Shown here piece after piece: positions 1 to 3,846 of a stretch of 6,975 bases of DNA; within the stretch, counting starts at the first letter, position 1, and every line of letters starts with the position of its first letter. The notes beneath the pieces are model-generated. The model did no database searches, was not told where the DNA came from, and saw only the letters and a program-made list of their open reading frames with translations. The DNA is from JBBCJT01 sp037190665 (GTDB taxonomy: Bacteria > Pseudomonadota > Alphaproteobacteria > Acetobacterales > Acetobacteraceae). The translations under genes were made by a program, and so were the position numbers. The stretch covers positions 1 to 6,975 of the forward strand of contig JBBCJT010000001.1 in the NCBI GenBank assembly GCA_037190665.1. The letters are read 5' to 3'.

Positions 1-381
1 CACCCGCTTGCCGTTCACCAGCAGGTGGCCGTGGGAGATGAGCTGGCGCGCCGCGAACGGCGTGATCGCGAACTTGAGGCGGTAGACCACCGCGTCCAGC
101 CGCCGCTCCAGCAGCTCGATCAGGTTGGCGGAGGTGTCGCCCTTCCGGCGCACGGCCTCCTCGTAATACTTGCGGAACTGCTTCTCGCTGATGTTGGCGT
201 AGTAGCCGCGAAGCTTCTGCTTCGCCATGAGCTGCACGCCGAAGTCCGTCACCTTCTTGCGGCGCTGGCCGTGCTGGCCGGGGCCGTATTCGCGCTTGGT
301 GATCGGGGACTTGGGGCGGCCCCAGAGGTTCACGCCCAGGCGACGGTTGATCTTGTACTTGCTCTCGGCGCGCTTGGTCAT
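1..381 (-). CDS. rpsD: 30S ribosomal protein S4, 5' part (C-terminus beyond left edge)
   Basis: S4 is a primary 16S rRNA-binding protein that nucleates assembly of the small ribosomal subunit. I translated 127 codons from the ATG at 381. The protein begins MTKRAESKYKINRRLGVNLW and continues with GRPKSPITKREYGPGQHGQRRKK, a near-diagnostic bacterial/alphaproteobacterial S4 N-terminus. The S4 RNA-binding domain starts at about residue 93 (RRLDAVVYR), and the frame is still open at base 1 (HGHLLVNGKRV). The usual length is about 205 residues, so roughly 78 are outside the window. The start is supported by GGAAGGG at 390-396, 8 nt upstream of ATG. A TTGACA/TATAGG promoter lies about 130 nt further upstream, so rpsD looks like a stand-alone transcript rather than a continuation of trmJ. 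The protein has no obvious abnormality. Confidence 0.97.
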   Translation of the reverse strand, partial: MTKRAESKYKINRRLGVNLWGRPKSPITKREYGPGQHGQRRKKVTDFGVQLMAKQKLRGYYANISEKQFRKYYEEAVRRKGDTSANLIELLERRLDAVVYRLKFAITPFAARQLISHGHLLVNGKRV

Positions 382-389
382 GCGCGTTG

Positions 390-396
390 CCCTTCC
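390..396 (-). promoter_or_regulatory. Shine-Dalgarno of rpsD
   Basis: On the minus strand GGAAGGG lies 8 nt before the ATG at 381. It is a good match to the anti-SD core and fixes the rpsD start. Confidence 0.7.
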
Positions 397-450
397 ATTC
401 TCGCGGCCCGCGCCCGGTGGCGGCGGATGCCTTGTTGCACCGGTAGGCCA

Positions 451-469
451 CGGGGCGGGAGCCGCCCCG
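451..469 (-). promoter_or_regulatory. Strong GC hairpin in the rpsD leader
   Basis: On the minus strand CGGGGCGG (469-462), a CTC loop (461-459) and CCGCCCCG (458-451) form a perfect 8-bp stem in the predicted rpsD 5' untranslated region. No T-run follows it, so it is not a standard intrinsic terminator. It may be a structural or regulatory leader element, since S4 autoregulates through mRNA structure in some bacteria. It may also be chance pairing in GC-rich DNA. The pairing is seen directly; the function is inferred. Confidence 0.4.
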
Positions 470-518
470 GGCGGGCGCAGGCCCCGAAGGCCCGTCCACG
501 TTCCCGGCAGTGGCGCGG

Positions 519-548
519 CCTATAGGTCCCGGGGCCCCGCCCTGTCAA
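519..548 (-). promoter_or_regulatory. Sigma-70-type promoter for rpsD
   Basis: The minus strand has TTGACA (548-543) and TATAGG (524-519) with an 18-nt spacer. Reading the -10 as CTATAG gives a 17-nt spacer. A perfect -35 box in DNA this GC-rich is conspicuous. Transcription would start near 512, leaving a leader of about 130 nt before rpsD. No other gene lies between this promoter and rpsD. Confidence 0.65.
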
Positions 549-584
549 ACCGCGGCCGGCTTGCCGCGCCGGCGCTCCCGGCAT

Positions 585-590
585 AGGTGG
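585..590 (+). promoter_or_regulatory. Shine-Dalgarno of the small membrane-protein gene
   Basis: AGGTGG ends 5 nt before ATG 596, which is good spacing and one mismatch from AGGAGG. It favours ATG 596 over the in-frame GTG at 587, which lies inside this site. Confidence 0.5.
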
Positions 591-595
591 CCCGC

Positions 596-796
596 ATGAT
601 CTCGCGCGGCGACATCCTCTGGCTCGGCATCGCCTCAGGCACCACGGGCGGCATGATCGGCGGGCTGATGCTCGGGATCGGCATGAACCTCGTCGCCGGC
701 GGGCAGCATCTCGGCTGGCTGCTGGTCCTGCCCGGCGCCCCCGCCTCCGCCCTGATCGGCTGGCTCATGGCGCGCCGGCTGGCCGCCCGGCTGTAG
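596..796 (+). CDS. Small glycine-rich two-helix membrane protein, unrecognised
   Basis: This frame encodes 66 residues beginning MISRGDILWLGIASGTTGG. I do not recognise the family. The first hydrophobic segment, about residues 8-35, is rich in small residues with GxxxG-like spacings (SGTTGGMIGGLMLGIG). The second is about residues 41-60, and the protein ends in a basic tail (ARRLAARL). This suits a helical hairpin that packs tightly in the membrane with its Arg-rich end cytoplasmic. The start is chosen for AGGTGG at 585-590; GTG 587 would add three residues. The gene is divergent from rpsD and convergent with trmJ. Its last 162 bp lie exactly antisense, codon on codon, to the tail of the trmJ frame. 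Coherent hydrophobic segments and a real SD favour this strand as the coding one, though hydrophobic Leu/Val codons also arise as complements of Gln/Asp codons. It may therefore be a shadow. Confidence 0.5.
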   Translation: MISRGDILWLGIASGTTGGMIGGLMLGIGMNLVAGGQHLGWLLVLPGAPASALIGWLMARRLAARL

Positions 797-1573
797 CGGA
801 ACCGGCGCGCGGCCCCTGCCCTTCACCAGCTCGGCGACGATGCCGTGCAGGGTGCGCAGTTCCTGCTCCGTCAGCTCGCCCCGCTGGAACATGTGGCGGA
901 GGTTGCGGAGCATGGTGGGCCGCGTGGGCAGGTTGCGCAGGAAGCCGCAGGCGTCCAGCTCCCGGATCAGGTGGTCGAGGAAGCTGTCCAGCTCCTTCTT
1001 GGTGCCGATCCGGCTCTCGTTGGTGACCAGCTCGCGCGGCGGCGTCCGCTCGCGCGCCGACCACCACTCGTAGCCCATCACCATCACCGCCTGGGCGAGG
1101 TTGAGCGACATGAAGTCCGGGTTCAGCGGGTAGCGGACCAGCGTGTCGGCGGCGGCCATGTCGTCGTTGTCGAGCCCCGCCCGCTCCGGCCCGAACAGGA
1201 TACCCGACCGCAGGCCGCGATCGGCCACCGCGCGCAGTTCCGCCGCAGCGCCGCGCGCCGTCAGCAGCGGCTTGATCACGTGGCGCGGGCGCGGACAGGT
1301 GGCGAAGACGCGATGCAGGTCGGCCACCGCGTCCGCCACCGTCTCGTGCACGGTGGCGTTGTCGAGGATCGCATGCGCCCCGGAACTCAGCCGCCACGCG
1401 CGTTCGTTGGGCCAGCCGTCGCGCGGGGCGACGAGGCGCATGTAGAACAGCCCACCATTGGCCATCGCGCGCGCAGCCGCGCCGATATTCTCGGCAAGCT
1501 GCGGCCGGACGAGGATGACGACCGGGCTGCTCTCGTCCGGGACGAGGGCCGCGCCGTGCTCGCGGCCGGTCAC
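635..1573 (-). CDS. trmJ: TrmJ-family tRNA (cytidine/uridine-2'-O-)-methyltransferase with an abnormal C-terminal tail
   Basis: This is a SPOUT-class, SAM-dependent enzyme that by family methylates the ribose 2'-OH of nucleotide 32 in the tRNA anticodon loop. The frame has 312 codons. The core reads PVVILVRPQLAENIGAAARAM (about 17-37, motif 1 with the conserved Arg), GILFGPERAGLDNDDM (124-139, motif 2) and YPLNPDFMSLNLAQAVMVMGYE (148-169, motif 3 of the trefoil knot SAM site). A helical C-terminal extension follows to ELVKGRG (about 248-254). Family members usually stop near 240-260. Here about 60 extra low-complexity residues rich in Pro, Gly, Gln and Asp run antisense through the small gene at 596-796 before TGA at 637-635. 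The tail is probably read-through after stop-codon loss rather than a domain. The GTG start at 1573 overlaps the stop of the DUF305 gene by 4 nt (GTGA), implying translational coupling to the metal cassette. Confidence 0.9.
   Translation of the reverse strand: MTGREHGAALVPDESSPVVILVRPQLAENIGAAARAMANGGLFYMRLVAPRDGWPNERAWRLSSGAHAILDNATVHETVADAVADLHRVFATCPRPRHVIKPLLTARGAAAELRAVADRGLRSGILFGPERAGLDNDDMAAADTLVRYPLNPDFMSLNLAQAVMVMGYEWWSARERTPPRELVTNESRIGTKKELDSFLDHLIRELDACGFLRNLPTRPTMLRNLRHMFQRGELTEQELRTLHGIVAELVKGRGRAPVPLQPGGQPARHEPADQGGGGGAGQDQQPAEMLPAGDEVHADPEHQPADHAARGA
770..810. terminator. 9-bp inverted repeat across the convergent gene ends (possible bidirectional terminator)
   Basis: GCGCGCCGG (770-778) and CCGGCGCGC (802-810) are perfect 9-bp complements around a 23-nt loop. 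The loop contains the stop codon of the small plus-strand gene (794-796). The structure sits just past the end of the conserved TrmJ domain, at about 821 on the minus strand. Neither side has a T-tract, so it is not a classical intrinsic terminator. The repeat is certain; a terminator role is inferred from position. Confidence 0.35.
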
Positions 1574-1947
1574 TTCGCCAGGAAGGCGCGCAACGTCGCG
1601 ATCTCCTTCTCCTGCGCGGCGATGATCTCCTCGGCCATCTTCCGCATCTCCGGGCTCTTCCCGTACCGGAGCTGGATGCGGGCCATGTCGATCGCGCCCT
1701 GGTGGTGCGGGATCATGGCGGCGGCGAAGTCGCGGTCGGCATCGCCGGTGAAGCGGATGTCCATGTCGCGATGCATCTTCTCGTTCGCCTCCTGGAAGGC
1801 GCGCGTGCTGGGCGAGGCGACGGCCGGGGGCGGTGCGCCGTGCCCGCCGTGTCCGGCCTGCGCCATCTGCTGGCCGTGGTCCTGGCCGTGATGCGCGAAG
1901 GCCGGCATCGCGAGCAGGCCGGCAGCGAGAATGAGGCGGCGGATCAT
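1570..1947 (-). CDS. Exported DUF305 protein, His/Met-rich, metal-associated
   Basis: A 125-residue protein. Residues 1-18 (MIRRLILAAGLLAMPAFA) form a classical Sec signal peptide with likely cleavage after AFA. The mature protein therefore begins HHGQDHG and continues with a His/Gln/Gly-rich stretch to about residue 37, a plausible metal-binding tail. The DUF305 (ferritin-like helical) core follows. Its hallmark is AAMIPHHQGAIDMARIQL (about 76-93), then a helix with spaced Met/Glu (EMRKMAEEIIAAQ). The biochemical role of DUF305 is not settled; members often sit beside copper or other metal genes. The start is set by GGGAGAG at 1953-1959, 5 nt from ATG 1947; the frame stays open upstream, but the signal peptide makes longer starts unlikely. 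It lies 17 nt after the exporter stop and its own stop overlaps trmJ. I infer a periplasmic metal-binding partner of the exporter. Confidence 0.9.
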   Translation of the reverse strand: MIRRLILAAGLLAMPAFAHHGQDHGQQMAQAGHGGHGAPPPAVASPSTRAFQEANEKMHRDMDIRFTGDADRDFAAAMIPHHQGAIDMARIQLRYGKSPEMRKMAEEIIAAQEKEIATLRAFLAK

Positions 1948-1952
1948 GATGT

Positions 1953-1959
1953 CTCTCCC
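1953..1959 (-). promoter_or_regulatory. Shine-Dalgarno of the DUF305 gene
   Basis: GGGAGAG on the minus strand lies 5 nt before ATG 1947 and fills most of the 17-nt gap after the exporter gene. It decides the start at the signal peptide. Confidence 0.65.
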
Positions 1960-1964
1960 GAGGA

Positions 1965-2729
1965 TCAGATAAGGCGGCTGAGCGCGTGTGCGAGCGTGTA
2001 GACGCCGCTGGCCGCGATGATGGCCACCGAAAGCCAAGGCGCCCGCGCGCCGAGGCGGCTGAAGAAGTCCGAACGCTTCATGACGGCGACGGAGGCGATC
2101 GACGCCGCGACGCCGACGCCCACCAGCACCACGGCGAGCCCGATGCTGAACGCGCCGACCATCAGCGCGCCCGCCGCCACCGCCCCGGCATTGAGGCAGA
2201 GCAGCAGCACCGTCAGCGCCGCCGGGCACGGCATCAGCCCGCCGGAGATGCCGAAGCCGATCGTTCCCAACCAGCCGGGATCGCTGCCCGGCGTTGGGCC
2301 GTGCGCAAGCCCGTGATGATGGTGGTGGTCGTGATCGTGGCGGTGGCCATGCCTATGGGCATGATGCGGGTGATCATGGTGATGGTGGCCGTGTCCGCGC
2401 GATTGCCGCCAGCCCATCCAGCCCGCGAGCAGCAGGGCCATGACGCCCGCCGCCGCGCCGAGCCAGGGCTGCCACGCGTCCGGCACCGCGGCCAGCCCGA
2501 GCGACAGCGCCGAGAGCACCAGCACCCAGACCACGATCGAATGCGAGACCGCCGCCGACACGCCGAGCACCAGCGCACGCGCCGGCGACCCGCGCGTGGC
2601 GATGATGAAGGAGGCGATCATCGTCTTGGCGTGGCCCGGCTCCAGCGCGTGCAGCGCGCCGAGCAGCAGCGCCGCCGGCAGGAAAACGGCGAGCCGGCCA
2701 TCCGCGAGGGCGGCGGCGAAGCCGTCCAT
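1965..2729 (-). CDS. rcnA: NicO/RcnA-family nickel/cobalt efflux protein
   Basis: A 254-residue inner-membrane exporter of the NicO family, of which E. coli RcnA (Ni/Co efflux) is the type. The family signature HALEPGHAKT is at residues 27-36 in the first helix; its His and Glu are the presumed metal ligands. Further helices lie around 52-82 and 88-107. A cytoplasm-type loop at 113-143 carries 19 histidines. The second signature GGLMPCPAALTVLLLCL is at 163-179, then helices at about 183-213 and 231-250. The start at ATG 2729 overlaps the last base of the repressor stop (TGATG), so the two are coupled. In-frame codons upstream lie within the repressor gene and are not credible as protein. Specificity (Ni, Co, or another metal) cannot be read from sequence alone. 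The His-rich loop and family favour Ni/Co, while the repressor's ligand set leaves copper open. Confidence 0.92.
   Translation of the reverse strand: MDGFAAALADGRLAVFLPAALLLGALHALEPGHAKTMIASFIIATRGSPARALVLGVSAAVSHSIVVWVLVLSALSLGLAAVPDAWQPWLGAAAGVMALLLAGWMGWRQSRGHGHHHHDHPHHAHRHGHRHDHDHHHHHGLAHGPTPGSDPGWLGTIGFGISGGLMPCPAALTVLLLCLNAGAVAAGALMVGAFSIGLAVVLVGVGVAASIASVAVMKRSDFFSRLGARAPWLSVAIIAASGVYTLAHALSRLI
2301..2393 (-). repeat. Histidine-codon-rich tract in the exporter loop
   Basis: This segment encodes residues 113-143 of the exporter. It is built from mixed CAC/CAT codons interspersed with Gly, Asp and Arg codons, giving 19 His in 31 residues. The mixed codons argue for selection on the protein rather than simple DNA slippage. 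The near-repetitive GGTGAT-like DNA could still vary in length between strains. Confidence 0.8.
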
Positions 2730-2995
2730 CACAGGAACTTCGCGATGGCGCGGAACTCGCTCAGCGCCTCCTCGGCCTTGCCGTCCTCCACCGCGCGGTC
2801 GAGGCAGTGGTCGATATGGTCCTGGATCAGCGTGCGCTTGGCCGCGGTCACGGCCTTCTCCACGGCGGAAAGCTGCTGGGCGAGATCGAGGCAGGGCCGG
2901 CCGCTCTCGATCATGGCGATCACGGCGGCGAGGTGGCCGTGCGCCCGCTTGAGCCGGCGGGCCGCCTCGGCGTGGCTGGCATGGCGGATTGACAT
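2729..2995 (-). CDS. CsoR/RcnR-family metal-sensing transcriptional repressor
   Basis: An all-helical repressor of 88 residues from ATG 2995 (90 from ATG 3001), the usual size for DUF156 proteins, which release DNA on metal (or formaldehyde) binding. Numbered from ATG 3001, an ungapped alignment with E. coli RcnR as I recall it matches G22 to G20, C37 to C35, H62 to H60 and C66 to H64. The visible ligand trio is thus Cys-His-Cys, as in copper CsoR and nickel InrS, not the Cys-His-His of RcnR. The RcnR His3 position is Ile, but H7 and H10 are nearby. The start at 2995 is preferred because AGGA (3003-3006) is 7 nt away; from ATG 3001 it is only 1 nt. The gene sits directly after an operator-like dyad and overlaps the exporter start by one base (TGATG), so it most likely represses its own operon. 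Confidence 0.9.
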   Translation of the reverse strand: MSIRHASHAEAARRLKRAHGHLAAVIAMIESGRPCLDLAQQLSAVEKAVTAAKRTLIQDHIDHCLDRAVEDGKAEEALSEFRAIAKFL

Positions 2996-2999
2996 GGGC

Positions 3000-3025
3000 A
3001 TATCCTATCCCCCCGGAGGGGATAT
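3000..3025. promoter_or_regulatory. Candidate CsoR/RcnR-type operator
   Basis: TATCCCC (3006-3012), CCGGA (3013-3017) and GGGGATA (3018-3024) form a perfect 7-bp inverted repeat with a 5-bp centre. A second, overlapping dyad is ATATCC (3000-3005) with GGATAT (3020-3025). A/T-rich ends around a C/G tract are the hallmark of operators bound by CsoR, RcnR and FrmR repressors. The site lies immediately upstream of the repressor start and is the only AT/GC-alternating palindrome I saw near it. The repeat is observed; binding by the adjacent repressor is inferred from family knowledge and position. A possible -35 (TTGAGC, 3052-3047) lies just upstream, but I could not see a convincing -10. Confidence 0.65.
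3003..3006 (-). promoter_or_regulatory. Shine-Dalgarno of the repressor gene
   Basis: AGGA on the minus strand is 7 nt from ATG 2995 but only 1 nt from ATG 3001, favouring the shorter protein (MSIRH start). The neighbouring G-run (3009-3014) could serve ATG 3001 instead, so the choice is not certain. The site lies within or next to the operator dyad, so repressor binding would also cover the translation start region. Confidence 0.45.
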
Positions 3026-3048
3026 CGTGCCTCACGACTGCGCGAGGC

Positions 3049-3846
3049 TCAACGCGATGGATCAGCCGCGCCGAAGCCCTCCAGCACCCATTCATAGGCA
3101 TTCGTGGCGCCGCGTATGTTGCCGACCCGCGGCGAGCTGAGATCGACGATGTCCATGATCACCACGGTCCACATGCCGATCAGCAGCACCGAGAGCCCAC
3201 GCAGCTTCTGGCCCCGCAGCCCGATCTGGTAGCCGAGTGCCGCCATCCCCACGACCGACATGCCGATCAGCAGCCAGAATATCTGCGGCGGCGTGTTCGA
3301 GCTGAACGCCAGCCGCAGTGTCGTGGCGCGGTCGAATGCCTCGTTCACCGACACCATCAACGCATTCGCCACCGCATCCGTCCGCTCGCGCACCAGGGCG
3401 GTCACTTCTTTCCAGATCCTGTTCTGCAAGGCGGAGCTTCTGTCGTTCAGCGCCTTCAGAACGGCCGCGTCGGGCGGGGCCGTGATGTAGTCGATGCGCA
3501 GCCTGACGTAATCCGGCATCAGGCTGGCGATCGCCTCGCCACTCGGGTGACCGATCGCGCTGGCGCGCGCCCATGCGGTGGAGATGGCATTTGCCTCGGC
3601 CAGCGTCGCGTCCCGGCGTTCCTGGAAGCGGGAGGTGGCGAAGGACAGGGTGAGCGCGAGCACGAAAGCAAGCAGGCCGAGCATGCCACCCACCAGCACG
3701 CTGACCTCCTCGGTACGCACGCCCTTGCGCGCGACGCGGCGGTTCGCGAAGAACAATCCAAGCTCCCGCGCCGCGTACTGGACGCAAAAGAGCACCAGGA
3801 CGAAGGCGAGAAGGCTGCGGTCCGCGAGCCACACAGCCCATTCCAT
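3049..3846 (-). CDS. DUF4239 (bestrophin-like) membrane protein
   Basis: A 265-residue integral membrane protein whose function is unproven. Helices are predicted by eye at about 11-26, 48-70, 187-208 and 216-233. The stretch after helix 2 (SFATSRFQERRDATLAEANA, residues 68-87) and the C-terminal DIVDLSSPRVGNI (232-244) match DUF4239, a family distantly likened to bestrophin channels. A soluble helical region of about 115 residues separates the two helix pairs. ATG 3846 shares one base with the cysS stop (TGATG), and AAGG lies about 8 nt upstream. Its stop is about 50 nt before the metal repressor. It could belong to the cysS transcript, to the metal module, or to neither. The family is often found with unrelated neighbours, so I assign no metal role. 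Some stretches (around 3400-3450) look slightly less GC-rich than the flanks, consistent with but not proof of later acquisition. Confidence 0.85.
   Translation of the reverse strand: MEWAVWLADRSLLAFVLVLFCVQYAARELGLFFANRRVARKGVRTEEVSVLVGGMLGLLAFVLALTLSFATSRFQERRDATLAEANAISTAWARASAIGHPSGEAIASLMPDYVRLRIDYITAPPDAAVLKALNDRSSALQNRIWKEVTALVRERTDAVANALMVSVNEAFDRATTLRLAFSSNTPPQIFWLLIGMSVVGMAALGYQIGLRGQKLRGLSVLLIGMWTVVIMDIVDLSSPRVGNIRGATNAYEWVLEGFGAADPSR

Noticed and set aside
561..587. Promoter for the small plus-strand gene (TTGCCG then CATAGG)
   Set aside because: The spacer is only 15 nt and both boxes are imperfect; the -10 would also overlap the SD, so I do not list it.
845..1891. 348-codon plus-strand frame opposite trmJ and the DUF305 gene
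   Set aside because: It is antisense to genes with intact SPOUT and DUF305 motifs; its His/Arg/Gln-rich composition is typical of a shadow.
1948..2229. N-terminal extension of the DUF305 protein by about 94 residues
   Set aside because: The extension is an out-of-frame reading of the exporter gene, while ATG 1947 has a good SD and begins a textbook signal peptide.
2301..2393. Tandem repeat or CRISPR-like periodicity
   Set aside because: The periodic look comes from histidine codons in the exporter loop; there are no spacers or exact repeat units.
2730..3101. N-terminal extension of the exporter through the repressor gene
   Set aside because: The added residues are Arg/Pro-rich out-of-frame translation of the repressor; the family protein begins a few residues before the first helix, at ATG 2729.
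1986..3140. 384-codon plus-strand frame opposite the exporter and repressor
   Set aside because: Its apparent VMVVVVIVAVAMPMGMM stretch, which looks like a membrane helix, is simply the complement of the histidine codon tract.
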